Assembly (NCBI RefSeq): GCF_009734425.1
Contig: NZ_CP046455.1
Span: 1,302,001 to 1,366,000, forward strand
From: Corynebacterium occultum
GTDB taxonomy: Bacteria > Actinomycetota > Actinomycetes > Mycobacteriales > Mycobacteriaceae
Direction of reading: 5' to 3'
DNA length: 64,000 nucleotides
The stretch's first letter is position 1, and each line of letters starts with the position of its first letter. The notes under the pieces are model-generated. The model was not told where the DNA came from and did no database searches. It saw nothing but the letters and a program-made list of their open reading frames with translations. This document shows positions 1-8,753 of the stretch, piece by piece. The translations under genes were made by a program, and so were the position numbers.

Positions 1-634
1 CGTCGTCACGTTGATTTCAATATGGGTGGTGGCACAGGCGGTATTGCGTCTGGGCGGTGAAGTCGAGATCGACACCGACCTGATGCTGATCGTCGCGGTG
101 ATCGGCTTCCTGGCAAATGGTGTCTCTGCGCTGGTTTTGATGCGCCATCAGCATGGCAACCTCAATATGCGTGGGGCTTTCCTGCACGTGCTCAGCGACA
201 TGTTGGCCTCGGTGGCGGTGATCATCGCCGGCCTGGTCATCCGCTACACCGGCTGGATGCTCGCCGATACCCTGGCTTCCCTGGCGATTGCCGCGATCAT
301 CCTGCCGCGTTCCCTGGGGTTGCTGCGCGAGGCCCTGGAGGTGTTGCTGGAGCGGGTTCCCCGCGGCGTCGATACGCAGCAGCTGCAGGCGGGGTTGTTG
401 GGCATCGACTGTGTGCAGGAGGTCCATGACCTGCATGTGTGGAGTCTGGATGGCAAGGACATGCTGGCCACCGTGCATCTGGTGGTGGATACGGATTCGG
501 TCCAGGTGGGAAGCTGTGAGGTGCTGGATGCAGCTGACGCCATCTTCGCCGGTCAGGGAATCGGACATTCTACGATTCAGCTGGAAAATTCTGAACATCA
601 GCCCCATGAAAGTGCTGGCGGTCATCATCACTGA
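1..634 (+). CDS. Cation diffusion facilitator (CDF) metal efflux transporter, 5'-truncated by window edge
   Basis: The reading frame is already open at the first bases, so the start lies outside the window and only about 210 C-terminal residues are seen. CDF proteins are membrane antiporters that export Zn/Co/Cd/Fe in exchange for protons. Visible are three hydrophobic segments and, in the second of the fully visible ones, an H-V-L-S-D motif matching the HxxxD half of the family's transmembrane metal site. A cytoplasmic domain follows with the family signature around 'HDLHVWSLDG'. The tail is His-rich (ends GGHHH), as is common in metal exporters. The family call is strong; the metal is not determined. 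Confidence 0.9.
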   Translation, partial: VVTLISIWVVAQAVLRLGGEVEIDTDLMLIVAVIGFLANGVSALVLMRHQHGNLNMRGAFLHVLSDMLASVAVIIAGLVIRYTGWMLADTLASLAIAAIILPRSLGLLREALEVLLERVPRGVDTQQLQAGLLGIDCVQEVHDLHVWSLDGKDMLATVHLVVDTDSVQVGSCEVLDAADAIFAGQGIGHSTIQLENSEHQPHESAGGHHH

Positions 635-675
635 TTAGCGCGCTTCGATTCGCTTGATTGGCTACAGTCATACGC

Positions 676-2469
676 ATGGGATTTGCCACGCCGAGTTACA
701 CCTTGCCTGATCTTTTCGCCCGAATTGACCGGGGTGATCTGCAGCTCCCTGATTTTCAGCGCACCTATTCCTGGGATGTGGACCGGATCCGTTCCCTGCT
801 GGTGACCGTGCTGCGTGGTTACCCCATCGGTTCCCTGATGGCGCTGGACACCCGCAATGAGGCGATGCGTTTTCGACCCCGCCCCATTTCCGGGGCACCG
901 GACACCGGAGTGAACCCGGGCCTGCTGCTGCTCGATGGGCAGCAGCGTCTGACCACCCTCTATCTCTCCTTCACCGGTCGGGGACAGGTTCAGACCGTTG
1001 ATTCCCGCTCCAAGCGGGTCACCCGGAAATTCTTCGTGGATCTGCGTCGCGCAGTTCAGGAACCGGTGATGCCGGATGAGGCGGTCTTTTCCGTGGATGA
1101 ACATGGTGCGGTGATGTCGCACTTCGGCCCCGTCATTCCCGGCGGCCTCAGCGAACCCCGGGCGGCGCTGGAGAACTTCTGTGTTCCGGTGTCCGCACTG
1201 CTGGGGGATGAGTCCACGGACTTCCTTTTTGACCTGATCGAAAGGGCGGAACCGGAACTGCGTCAGCCCATCAGGAACTTCTACAATGATCTGCTGCGAC
1301 CCCTGTCGGGATATAGTGTGCCGATTATTCGGGTGGCCCGGGAAACTGCTCAGGGTGGGGTGGGGTCCATCTTCGCCCAGGCGAATTCCAGTGGTCTGCA
1401 GATGGACGTCTTTGAGCTTCTCACCGCTGTGTTCGCCAGTGAGGACCCTGACTTCAAACTCAATGAGCAGTGGCGCGGCACCCGTGCCCATCTGCGGGAG
1501 TACCCGGTGCTTGACGGCATCGGCCGGACTGAGTTTCTCACCGCCGTTTCCCTGCTGGTGACCGGTCGGCGCGGCCGGGCGACCGGGCACCGCGAGGACA
1601 TTCTCAAGCTGACCCTGGGGGACTACCGCCAAGCGGCGCAGGACATGCGCAGCGCCTTCCAGGACGCGGCTGTATTCCTCTCCCAGCGGTGCATCCTCAC
1701 TGCCGGTCAGGTGCCTTATCCGGCGCAGTTGATCCCCTTGGCGGTGATCCTGGCGATCCTGGCGGATGATCCGCAGGCACTGGCCAACACCCGCAGTTGG
1801 GACCGACTGCACCGCTGGTTCTGGTCCGGGGTCTTCGCTGAGCTCTACGGTTCCGCTGCGGTGATCACCCGCATGGGTTATGACGTTGATGAGGTCAGTC
1901 GCTGGGTGGCGGAGGAGGATGCGCGGGAGCCGAAGACGGTGCGGGATGCCGGGTTCAATGAATCCCGCCTGCTGAGCGTGAACGACAGCTCCGGGGTGTG
2001 GCAGGGAATTTATGCCCTCCTGATGGCCCGTGGAGCCCGGGACTGGCGCACCGCCCAACCCTTCGACCGTTGGACCCACGAAGATCTGGACACCGATTTC
2101 CACGCCATTTTTCCACGCGGCTGGTGTGAAGACCGCGAGGTGGATCTGATTCTGGCTGACAGTGTGCTCAACCGCACCCCCATGGGGCGCCGCACCCAGG
2201 TGATGCTGGATGGGGCTGCCCCGGGCCGCTACCTCAACCGGGTCCAGGACAAGTCCCTGATGGAGGACACGGAATTTGATCTGGTCCTGGCCAGCCATGA
2301 GCTGGACCCAAAACTCCTGCATGCCTCGGATGCGGAGGCTTTCTTCGCGGATCGTCGTCAACGTCTGCTGGGACTGATCGAGCATGCCATCGGCAAGCCG
2401 GCGATCCGGGACGTGGATGAGGCGGATCTCTCCGCCGGGGCTGAAGGTCCTGGGGCTTTTGTAGACTAG
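676..2469 (+). CDS. DUF262 / GmrSD-like nuclease-family protein, stand-alone
   Basis: 597 residues. The N-terminal DUF262 domain shows 'DFQRTYSWD' (about residue 27) and 'LLDGQQRLTTL' (about 79), the ParB-like NTPase motifs of the GmrS half of type IV restriction enzymes. Near residue 475, 'DFHAIFPRGW' resembles the His-centred motif of the DUF1524/GmrD His-Me-finger nuclease, followed by the usual Asn-containing stretch ('SVLNRTPMGRR'). Both halves therefore sit on one chain, as in single-protein GmrSD and BrxU-like enzymes that cut modified phage DNA. The ATG at 676 is chosen because TACAGT (663-668) lies 7 bases upstream, which fits a leaderless transcript; an in-frame TTG at 658 would lie before it. 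No partner restriction genes are visible. Phage defence is inferred. Confidence 0.8.
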   Translation: MGFATPSYTLPDLFARIDRGDLQLPDFQRTYSWDVDRIRSLLVTVLRGYPIGSLMALDTRNEAMRFRPRPISGAPDTGVNPGLLLLDGQQRLTTLYLSFTGRGQVQTVDSRSKRVTRKFFVDLRRAVQEPVMPDEAVFSVDEHGAVMSHFGPVIPGGLSEPRAALENFCVPVSALLGDESTDFLFDLIERAEPELRQPIRNFYNDLLRPLSGYSVPIIRVARETAQGGVGSIFAQANSSGLQMDVFELLTAVFASEDPDFKLNEQWRGTRAHLREYPVLDGIGRTEFLTAVSLLVTGRRGRATGHREDILKLTLGDYRQAAQDMRSAFQDAAVFLSQRCILTAGQVPYPAQLIPLAVILAILADDPQALANTRSWDRLHRWFWSGVFAELYGSAAVITRMGYDVDEVSRWVAEEDAREPKTVRDAGFNESRLLSVNDSSGVWQGIYALLMARGARDWRTAQPFDRWTHEDLDTDFHAIFPRGWCEDREVDLILADSVLNRTPMGRRTQVMLDGAAPGRYLNRVQDKSLMEDTEFDLVLASHELDPKLLHASDAEAFFADRRQRLLGLIEHAIGKPAIRDVDEADLSAGAEGPGAFVD

Positions 2470-2544
2470 GACCCCGTGGCAGGCTGATGCCCAGAGTCGG
2501 CCTGTGATTGTTTATCTTTTAATTCTTCAGTGAGAGGTTCCAGC

Positions 2545-4290
2545 GTGCAGCTTTCCCCCAAGCGGTTCCGTCGTCTTATCGCCATGACGAGTGCCGTGGT
2601 CATGAGTACGTCGGTGCTGGCAGCCTGCAGCAGTGGTGAGGGCGATTCGACCCAGACTTCCCAGGCTGCCGAGCAGGATGGTGTCTCCCAGGATCCTTCA
2701 GCCGCCCCCACCGGCCCCTATGCCGAGGCTCGGGCGGCGAATGTCAACCGCAATGTGGACCCCAAATTCGGGGAGACTCCCCGCGTGCTCGGAGAGGCCG
2801 GGGGCAGTGGGCTGGAGTCCAGCCGGCTCTTCTTCGATCAGTCCGACACCCTGGTCCTTTCCGGGCCCGGCGCCGCCGCCCAGTTGCGGGCCGCCTCCAT
2901 CGCGGTGGTCTCTCATGCCCCCGTGCTGCGTTTCCTTCCCGAGGATCGGGATGCGATCCTGGCGGAGATTGACCGCCTCGGGGTGAGCCAGGTGCTCACC
3001 GTAGGTCTGGTGGATTTCCCTGCCGCTGAGGGTTTTGAGGTCATGGCCGATGATGGCTCCCTGGAGGGGCTGGGTGAGCTGACGGCCAAGCAGTTCAATG
3101 AGAAGTCGGTGGGTTCCTACCAGGAGATGGTGGCCGCCACCGCCGCCCTGGACCCGGATGAGAATATTCTGCTGACCGCTGAGTGGGAGGAATTCCCTGA
3201 CACCCGGGGTGCGGAGGGCGAGAAGCTCCCCGCACTACCGGGGCAGTCCCGCCGGGATGGGGATGCCGCCCCGGTGATCATCGCCAGCCCCGCCTCCTCA
3301 ACCATTGATGTGGCCAATGCCCGAGCTTATGGGGGCGAGGTGCGGGTGATGGATTACCATGATCCGCGTCTGAACACCGAGACCATGGAGATGGTGGCCG
3401 GGCTCGCGGAGCACCCCCTGGTGGCGTTGGGTTCCCAGTTCGGCACGGCCGAGGAACTGGCGGAGAAGATCCGTCTGGGTGAGACGGTGACTGCCGAACT
3501 GCCGGGTGGGGGTGGCCTGGTATTCCCGGGTCGTCGCATGATCGCTCTCTACGGGCATCCCTCCGGCCCTGCGCTGGGTCTGATGGGGGAGCAGCCCCCG
3601 GCTGAGGCGGTGGCCCGGGTGCAGGAGTATGTGGACCAGTACCAGGAGTTCTCGGAGGAGCCGGTGATCCCCGCCTTCGAGATCATCGCCACCGTCGCCT
3701 CGGAGTTCCCCGGTGAGGACGGGGACTTCTCCAATGAGTTCCCGGTGGACGACCTGCGTCCCTATGTGGATGCCATCATCGACGCCGGTGGTTATGCGGT
3801 GCTTGACCTGCAGCCCGGCCGGGCCTCCTTCCTGGATCAGGCCAAGCGCTATGAGGAGCTGCTGAAGCTGCCGAATGTCGGCCTGGCACTGGATCCGGAA
3901 TGGAAGATCGGGCCTGATGAACAGCCGATGCAACGCGTGGGTTCGGCTGATGCGGCGGAGATCAATGAGGTTTCGGAGTGGCTGGCGGGACTGGTCGCCG
4001 ACAATGGCCTGCCCCAGAAGGCTTTTGTGCTGCACCAGTTCCAGCTGCAGATGCTGCGTGACCGGGAGCAGATCGACACCTCCCACCCGGAGCTGGCTTT
4101 TGTGCTGCACGCCGATGGCCACGGGTCCCCGGGGGAGAAGTTCGACACCTGGGGTGCGCTGCGTCAGGGCCTGGATGACAACAGCTATTTCATGGCCTGG
4201 AAGAACTTCATCGATGAAGATTTCCCGACTTTCACACCGGAGCAGACCTTCGAGGTCAACCCCCGTCCCTGGTTTGTCTCTTATCAGTAA
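2545..4290 (+). CDS. Secreted lipoprotein, cell-wall-binding-repeat-like, function unknown
   Basis: 581 residues. The N-terminus has basic residues, a hydrophobic stretch and a lipobox ending 'LAAC', so the protein should be lipidated and anchored outside the membrane. After an acidic, Thr/Ser/Gln-rich linker there is a segment (residues about 80-150) with the pattern 'VLSG...AAQLRAA...APVLRF...VLTVGL', similar to cell wall binding repeat 2 domains. The C-terminal half, with 'LDLQPGRASFLDQAKRYEELLKL' broken by 'GLALDPEW', looks like a sugar-hydrolase-type barrel, but I cannot name a reaction. The GTG at 2545 is preferred over the one at 2530 because GAGAGG (2531-2536) is a well-placed ribosome binding site. 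It lies upstream of serA in the same direction. Confidence 0.75.
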   Translation: MQLSPKRFRRLIAMTSAVVMSTSVLAACSSGEGDSTQTSQAAEQDGVSQDPSAAPTGPYAEARAANVNRNVDPKFGETPRVLGEAGGSGLESSRLFFDQSDTLVLSGPGAAAQLRAASIAVVSHAPVLRFLPEDRDAILAEIDRLGVSQVLTVGLVDFPAAEGFEVMADDGSLEGLGELTAKQFNEKSVGSYQEMVAATAALDPDENILLTAEWEEFPDTRGAEGEKLPALPGQSRRDGDAAPVIIASPASSTIDVANARAYGGEVRVMDYHDPRLNTETMEMVAGLAEHPLVALGSQFGTAEELAEKIRLGETVTAELPGGGGLVFPGRRMIALYGHPSGPALGLMGEQPPAEAVARVQEYVDQYQEFSEEPVIPAFEIIATVASEFPGEDGDFSNEFPVDDLRPYVDAIIDAGGYAVLDLQPGRASFLDQAKRYEELLKLPNVGLALDPEWKIGPDEQPMQRVGSADAAEINEVSEWLAGLVADNGLPQKAFVLHQFQLQMLRDREQIDTSHPELAFVLHADGHGSPGEKFDTWGALRQGLDDNSYFMAWKNFIDEDFPTFTPEQTFEVNPRPWFVSYQ

Positions 4291-4316
4291 CCTTTTTTGG
4301 GGAGGGCATGGGGATA

Positions 4317-4344
4317 CCATTAACTGTTGATTAACCGTTAATGG
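4317..4344. promoter_or_regulatory. Inverted repeat upstream of serA, possible operator
   Basis: CCATTAAC and GTTAATGG form a perfect 8-bp inverted repeat separated by 12 bases that again contain TTAAC-like halves. It lies about 60 bases before the likely serA -10 element (TAGCCT, 4391-4396) and is not followed by a T-run, so an operator is more likely than a terminator. The regulator is unknown. Confidence 0.4.
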
Positions 4345-4390
4345 GGGTAAGGTGGCGCGTCTCACTGTGCGTTATCGGGCTGTTATTCAG

Positions 4391-4396
4391 TAGCCT
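4391..4396 (+). promoter_or_regulatory. Predicted serA -10 element
   Basis: TAGCCT fits the corynebacterial TAnnnT pattern. Transcription from about 4403 would give a leader of about 100 bases before the serA GTG at 4505, which has a clear AGGAGA ribosome binding site at 4491-4496. Confidence 0.35.
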
Positions 4397-4504
4397 TGTA
4401 CTTTGTTGCACGCCACCCTGAGCCGGCGTGAGCCAACCTCCCATCCGACGCGGTCGTGCCGGTGTGGGACGTTGAAATTCTCAGAATGTCAGGAGATCAC
4501 ACCT

Positions 4505-6088
4505 GTGAGCCGTCCCGTAGTACTCATCGCCGATAAGCTTGCGCAGTCCACCGTGGATGCACTGGGAGATGCAGTGGAGGTGCGCTGGGTTGATGGCCCG
4601 AACCGCCCTGAGCTGCTCGCCGCGGTTGCCGATGCCGATGCACTTCTCGTTCGTTCCGCCACCACCGTCGACAAGGAGGTGCTGGATGCCGCCCCGAAGC
4701 TGAAGATCGTCGGTCGCGCCGGCGTCGGCCTGGACAATGTCGACATTGATGCCGCCACCGCTCAGGGTGTGATGGTGGCTAACGCCCCCACCTCCAACAT
4801 CCACTCCGCCTGTGAGCACGCGATCTCCCTGCTGCTGTCCGCCGCCCGCCAGATCCCGGCTGCGGATGCCACCCTGCGTGAAGGCGAGTGGAAGCGCTCC
4901 TCCTTCAAGGGTGTCGAGATCTTCGGCAAGACCGTCGGCATCGTGGGCTTCGGCCACATCGGTCAGCTGTTTGCTCAGCGTCTGGCTGCCTTCGAAACCA
5001 AGATCGTCGCCTACGATCCCTACGCCAACCCGGCTCGTGCCGCTCAGCTCAATGTTGAGCTGGTTGACCTGGATGAGCTGATGGGCCGTTCCGACTTCGT
5101 GACCATCCACCTGCCCAAGACCAAGGAAACTGCCGGCATGTTCGATGCCGAGCTGCTCGCCAAGGCCAAAAAGGGTCAGATCATCATCAACGCCGCCCGT
5201 GGTGGTCTGGTTGATGAGCAGGCACTGGCTGACGCCATCAAGTCCGGTCACATCCGTGGCGCCGGCTTCGATGTCTACGCCACCGAGCCCTGCACCGATT
5301 CCCCGCTCTTCGAGCTGCCCGAGGTTGTCGTCACCCCGCACCTGGGTGCCTCCACCGTCGAGGCTCAGGACCGCGCCGGTACCGACGTCGCCGATTCCGT
5401 CCTCAAGGGCCTGGCCGGCGAGTTCGTCCCGGATGCCGTGAATGTCTCCGGTGGCCGTGTCGGCGAAGAGGTTGCCGTCTGGCTGGACCTGTCCCGCAAG
5501 CTCGGTCTGCTGGCCGGCAAGCTGCTTCACGACGCCCCGAACACCCTCGAGGTTGTCGCCCGCGGCGAGCTTTCCACCGAGGAAGTTTCCGCCCTGGGTC
5601 TCTCCGCCGTCCGTGGCCTCTTCTCCGGCATCATCGAGGAGTCCGTCACCTTCGTCAACGCCCCGCGCATCGCTGAGGAGCGTGGCCTGAACTTCGTGGT
5701 GGAGACCGCCAGCGAGTCCATCAGCCACCGCAGCACCCTCCAGGTCACCGCCATCGGTGCCAACGGCGAGAAGGCCACCGTCGTCGGTGCCCTGACCGGC
5801 CTGGAGCGCGTCGAAAAGTTCGTCCAGATCAACGGCCGTGGCGTGGACCTGCGTGCCGAGGGCCTGAACCTCTTCGTCCGCTACACCGATGCCCCGGGTG
5901 CCTTGGGCAAGGTCGGCTCCCGTCTGGGCGATGCCGGCATCAACATCCAGGCTGCCGCCATGACCCAGGCAGCCAAGGGAGATGGTGGCGTTCTGATCCT
6001 GCGTGTCGAGTCTGAGGTCGGCGATGAGCTGGCTGAGCAGATCGCCGCTGATCTCAACGGTGAGGTCATCCAGCTGAACCTGGATTAA
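4505..6088 (+). CDS. serA: D-3-phosphoglycerate dehydrogenase
   Basis: 527 residues, the length of the long actinobacterial SerA (about 530). It oxidises 3-phosphoglycerate to 3-phosphohydroxypyruvate with NAD, the first step of serine synthesis. Visible in order: N-terminal substrate-domain part, Rossmann NAD-binding domain with 'GIVGFGHIG' (about residue 145), active-site Arg in 'INAARGGLVDE', the His in 'TPHLGAST', an intervening ASB domain, and a C-terminal ACT domain ('DAPGALGKVGSRLGDAGINI') of the type used for serine feedback control. The start is GTG at 4505 with AGGAGA 9 bases upstream; the frame is open further upstream, but that stretch looks like leader RNA. Serine inhibition is inferred from the ACT domain. 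Confidence 0.97.
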   Translation: MSRPVVLIADKLAQSTVDALGDAVEVRWVDGPNRPELLAAVADADALLVRSATTVDKEVLDAAPKLKIVGRAGVGLDNVDIDAATAQGVMVANAPTSNIHSACEHAISLLLSAARQIPAADATLREGEWKRSSFKGVEIFGKTVGIVGFGHIGQLFAQRLAAFETKIVAYDPYANPARAAQLNVELVDLDELMGRSDFVTIHLPKTKETAGMFDAELLAKAKKGQIIINAARGGLVDEQALADAIKSGHIRGAGFDVYATEPCTDSPLFELPEVVVTPHLGASTVEAQDRAGTDVADSVLKGLAGEFVPDAVNVSGGRVGEEVAVWLDLSRKLGLLAGKLLHDAPNTLEVVARGELSTEEVSALGLSAVRGLFSGIIEESVTFVNAPRIAEERGLNFVVETASESISHRSTLQVTAIGANGEKATVVGALTGLERVEKFVQINGRGVDLRAEGLNLFVRYTDAPGALGKVGSRLGDAGINIQAAAMTQAAKGDGGVLILRVESEVGDELAEQIAADLNGEVIQLNLD

Positions 6089-6117
6089 TTTCCCCCTCCC
6101 ATTGAGTGACCTAAATT

Positions 6118-6160
6118 CCCCGCCCGCCACATTCCCTGTGGTGAACGGGGAGTTTCTGCT
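6118..6160 (+). terminator. Probable serA terminator
   Basis: CCCCG...CGGGG arms (6118-6122 and 6146-6150) enclose a GCCACA/TGTGG inner stem, followed by a T-rich stretch. It is 30 bases after the serA stop. Confidence 0.5.
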
Positions 6161-6212
6161 TTCCGGCCTTGCCAGCGCAGCAACCGGAGTGGGGGAAGGT
6201 AGCGTGAGGAAC

Positions 6213-6269
6213 ATGACAGATCTTGATACGTGGCAGAACTCTTCGACAGGTGGCGGCACCCTTGAGTGA
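6213..6269 (+). CDS. Short upstream ORF (18 aa) overlapping the next gene's start
   Basis: ATG at 6213 preceded by GAGGAAC. The frame encodes 18 residues and its TGA (6267-6269) lies between two candidate start codons (TTG 6262, ATG 6271) of the membrane protein that follows. It could be a translational coupling leader or the original N-terminus displaced by a frameshift. Its coding status is unproven. Confidence 0.25.
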   Translation: MTDLDTWQNSSTGGGTLE

Positions 6270-6987
6270 TATGCAGGAACCGGTGGAGCAGGAGGCCGTG
6301 GCGCAGCCCGAGCCCAAGAAGGAACCGGAACTGCCCAGTTTTCTGGCGGAACCGAAGCGGGGGGACATCATCCTCTTCGTGCTGCTCTTCGCCATGGGCA
6401 TCTTCTCCCTGGCATTGATCCCACTGCGGGCCTGGCTACTGACCGAACCACTGGCCTATACGCTGCTGGTCGGTGGTTACACCAGTGCGGTGGTCTCCGG
6501 TGCGAATGCTTCCATCGGTAATGGCCATGTCCTGGTGTACCTGCTGTGCTCGGTGATCGGTGCGATCAAGTTCATGCCGGTCTACTGGCTGATGGGCAGG
6601 CGGTGGGGCATGGAGTTCATTGACATGTCCCTGCAGTACATGCCGCGGGCGCATCGCCTCTTCCAGCGGAGTGTCGAGTCGGAGTCCTCCCGCACCCTGG
6701 CTCTGGTGGTGGGGTTGATCCCCTTCGGCTACCTGCCCGGCCCGGTGCCGGGCACCATCGTCAATGCGGTGGCAGGTCTGTTGAAGATCCGTTTCCCGGT
6801 GATGATCGCGATCAACGTGCTCAGTATCCTGGCGGTCAATGGCTTGATGATGTGGCTGGGATTCAACTTCGGTGAGCAGGTGCTCAGCGTGGTTGAGGTG
6901 GTCAACCGTTATCTGCTGTGGTTCACCCTGGCGCTGCTGGGCGTGGTCTTCTTCCGGGCCTGGCGGCAGGCCAAGCGGAAAGCCTGA
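6262..6987 (+). CDS. VTT/DedA-like small membrane protein
   Basis: About 241 residues: an acidic, Pro/Glu-rich cytoplasmic N-terminus of about 30 residues, then five or six hydrophobic segments. The central motif 'GAIKFMPVYWLMGRRWG' matches the G...Y..GR..G signature of the VTT (SNARE-associated/DedA) fold, and 'IPFGYLPGPVPGTIVNAVAG' resembles the re-entrant Pro/Gly loop. Family members include undecaprenyl-phosphate and lipid scramblases. I infer a lipid-related membrane role but no substrate. The start is uncertain: TTG 6262 has AGGTGG 8 bases upstream, ATG 6271 is the alternative. It sits between serA and leuB in the same direction. Confidence 0.7.
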   Translation: MSDMQEPVEQEAVAQPEPKKEPELPSFLAEPKRGDIILFVLLFAMGIFSLALIPLRAWLLTEPLAYTLLVGGYTSAVVSGANASIGNGHVLVYLLCSVIGAIKFMPVYWLMGRRWGMEFIDMSLQYMPRAHRLFQRSVESESSRTLALVVGLIPFGYLPGPVPGTIVNAVAGLLKIRFPVMIAINVLSILAVNGLMMWLGFNFGEQVLSVVEVVNRYLLWFTLALLGVVFFRAWRQAKRKA

Positions 6988-7027
6988 CCCGTTTTCCGCA
7001 CCCCACCCCCCACCTGGAGGGGGCGGG

Positions 7028-7039
7028 GCGTCGATAAGC
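7028..7039 (+). repeat. Dispersed motif copy GCGTCGATAAGC
   Basis: Exact copy of the recurrent GCTTATCGACG element (read on the minus strand), between a membrane-protein gene and leuB. Here it lies in the loop of a possible GGGGGCG/CGCCCCC hairpin. See findings. Confidence 0.85.
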
Positions 7040-7075
7040 GCCCCCGGTTGCGGGGTGATGTGTGTGTCACCCTGT

Positions 7076-7081
7076 TAGTAT
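7076..7081 (+). promoter_or_regulatory. Predicted leuB -10 element
   Basis: TAGTAT lies 39 bases before the leuB ATG, giving a leader of about 33 bases that contains the ribosome binding site GAAAGGA. In C. glutamicum leuB is repressed by LtbR; the ltbR orthologue lies at 28386-29102. Confidence 0.4.
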
Positions 7082-7120
7082 CAGTAAAAAGTTCGCATGG
7101 TGAGAAAGGAATCCCACACA

Positions 7121-8137
7121 ATGAAACTCGCAGTTATCGGTGGCGACGGCATCGGCCCCGAGGTCACCGCTGAGGCACTCAAGGTTCTCAACACGGTCCG
7201 CGATGATATCGAGACCACCGACATGGACCTCGGCGCCGCGCGCTACCTGCGCACCGGTGACATCCTCACCGATGAGGACCTCAACGCCCTCAAGGAGTTC
7301 GACGCCATCCTCCTCGGCGCCATCGGCGCGCCGGGTGAGGTGCCCCCGGGCATCCTTGAGCGCGGTCTGCTGCTGAAGCTGCGTTTCGCCCTGGATCACC
7401 ACGTGAACCTGCGCCCCTCCAAGCTCTACGAGGGTGTGGAGTCCCCGCTGAAGAACCCCGGCAACATTGACTTCGTTGTCGTCCGCGAAGGTACCGAGGG
7501 TGCCTACACCGGCAACGGTGGTGCCATCCGCGTGGGCACCCCGCATGAGATCGCCAACGAGACCTCCGTGAACACCCGCTACGGTGCGGAGCGCGTCATC
7601 CGCTACGCCTTCGAGCTGGCCCAGACCCGCCGCAAGCACCTCACCCTGGTCCACAAGACCAACGTGCTGGTCCACGGTGGCGGCATGTGGCATCGCACCC
7701 TCAACGAGGTGGCCAAGGAATACCCTGAGGTCACCATCGACTACTGCCACATCGACGCGGCGACCATCTACCTGGTCACTAACCCCTCCCGCTTCGATGT
7801 GATCGTCACCGACAACCTCTTCGGCGATATCCTCACCGATGAAGCAGGCGCGGTCTCCGGCGGCATCGGCCTGGCCGCCTCCGGCAACATCGACGCCACC
7901 GGCACCAACCCCTCCATGTTCGAGCCGGTCCACGGTTCCGCACCGGATATCGCCGGCCAGGGTATCGCTGATCCTACCGCCGCGATCCTCTCCGCCGCAC
8001 TCCTGCTGCGTCACGTGGGCGATGATGAGAACGCCGCCCGCATCGAGGCCGCGGTGGCCGCCGATGTCGCAGCACGTGGGGATGCCCCGATGCGTACCAC
8101 CGAGGTCGGGGACCGGATCGCCGCCGCCCTGCGCTGA
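7121..8137 (+). CDS. leuB: 3-isopropylmalate dehydrogenase
   Basis: 338 residues, normal for LeuB (about 340). It oxidises and decarboxylates 3-isopropylmalate to 2-oxoisocaproate with NAD, the third leucine-specific step. Seen: N-terminal '[10 protein letters not shown]', the substrate-binding Arg region around '[19 protein letters not shown]', and the metal-binding/active-site block '[16 protein letters not shown]' with its Asp residues. The ATG at 7121 is chosen with GAAAGGA upstream; an in-frame ATG 24 bases earlier has no ribosome binding site. The partners leuCD lie about 22 kb downstream, so the leucine genes are split, as in C. glutamicum. It is followed by a strong terminator. Confidence 0.97.
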   Translation: MKLAVIGGDGIGPEVTAEALKVLNTVRDDIETTDMDLGAARYLRTGDILTDEDLNALKEFDAILLGAIGAPGEVPPGILERGLLLKLRFALDHHVNLRPSKLYEGVESPLKNPGNIDFVVVREGTEGAYTGNGGAIRVGTPHEIANETSVNTRYGAERVIRYAFELAQTRRKHLTLVHKTNVLVHGGGMWHRTLNEVAKEYPEVTIDYCHIDAATIYLVTNPSRFDVIVTDNLFGDILTDEAGAVSGGIGLAASGNIDATGTNPSMFEPVHGSAPDIAGQGIADPTAAILSAALLLRHVGDDENAARIEAAVAADVAARGDAPMRTTEVGDRIAAALR

Positions 8138-8160
8138 TTACCTCGGGAAAATTTATCGGA

Positions 8161-8192
8161 ACCGTCACCCTCCGGGGTGGCGGTTTTTATTT
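8161..8192 (+). terminator. leuB terminator
   Basis: ACCGTCACCC pairs with GGGTGGCGGT (one G-T pair) around a 4-base loop, followed by a T-rich tail. Confidence 0.85.
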
Positions 8193-8260
8193 TAACTACT
8201 GCGACATCCAGCTGCCCGGCGGACGGAGCGGCACTGAGGCCTGCCGAGAGGAACACAACC

Positions 8261-8285
8261 ATTGTTTTCTATATTGGAAAGCAAT
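8261..8285. promoter_or_regulatory. Operator-like inverted repeat over a leaderless promoter
   Basis: ATTGTTTTC and GAAAGCAAT form an 8-of-9 inverted repeat with a 7-base spacer. A -10 element TAGTGT (8285-8290) starts at its last base and is followed 7 bases later by ATG 8298, so a bound protein would block the promoter. The winged-helix regulator encoded two genes on (8750-9091) is the obvious candidate ligand; this is inference. Confidence 0.55.
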
Positions 8286-8297
8286 AGTGTCGGTTAT

Positions 8298-8753
8298 ATG
8301 CACAACCACGGTTCAGACATGAAGAAGTGGGATGTCTCACCTGAAGAGGCGAAAGATATCCTGGCTGATATTTCAGCCATCAACCAGGCGGCTGAGTGGA
8401 AACCGAGCCCCGGAGCAACCGCCCTCCTGGCGTTAGTTTTTGCCTCTCTGATCACGGCCGCTGTCTGGGAACTTTTCTTCTGGATGTTCGGTCTGCTGGC
8501 TCTACTTTTCCTCCTTCTTTTTCTGTTTCGCAGACAACTGATCAACCCCTACGTCCGGCACCGCCCCTGGCAGCCGCTGGGCCAGGAAAACCAGGGGCAA
8601 CAGAGTAAATGGTGGCTCACCTCAGGCTGGTCCCTCTGGATGCCGATGACGATCCTGCTCCCCGCTGAACCCAGATGGATCGGGCTCATCGCCGGGACCC
8701 TGGCCGGCCTGCACCTCTACCACGGACTCAAGACTGTCGGGGATTTCCGGTGA
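8298..8753 (+). CDS. Small membrane protein paired with a winged-helix regulator
   Basis: About 151 residues: a hydrophilic N-terminus ('KKWDVSPEEAKDILADI'), two closely spaced hydrophobic segments (about residues 40-80), an RH-rich loop, then two weaker hydrophobic segments near the C-terminus. I do not recognise a named family. Such proteins are often the target or cargo of an adjacent MarR/wHTH repressor. ATG 8298 is preferred because TAGTGT lies 7 bases upstream (leaderless); TTG 8262 with GAGAGGAA upstream is a second possibility but would place the operator inside the gene. Its stop overlaps the start of the next gene (GTGA), so translation is probably coupled. Confidence 0.65.
   Translation: MHNHGSDMKKWDVSPEEAKDILADISAINQAAEWKPSPGATALLALVFASLITAAVWELFFWMFGLLALLFLLLFLFRRQLINPYVRHRPWQPLGQENQGQQSKWWLTSGWSLWMPMTILLPAEPRWIGLIAGTLAGLHLYHGLKTVGDFR

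Noticed and set aside
628..2385. Long minus-strand ORF of 585 codons opposite the DUF262 gene
   Set aside because: Antisense shadow of a GC-rich gene; low-complexity composition and no motifs, while the plus strand has clear family motifs.
4403..4504. N-terminal extension of SerA from the upstream open frame
   Set aside because: The GTG at 4505 has a good ribosome binding site and gives the normal SerA N-terminus; the extension is Arg/Ser/Pro-rich leader.
4481..6259. 592-codon minus-strand ORF opposite serA
   Set aside because: Shadow frame rich in Gly/Asp/Leu repeats, no ribosome binding site, no family.
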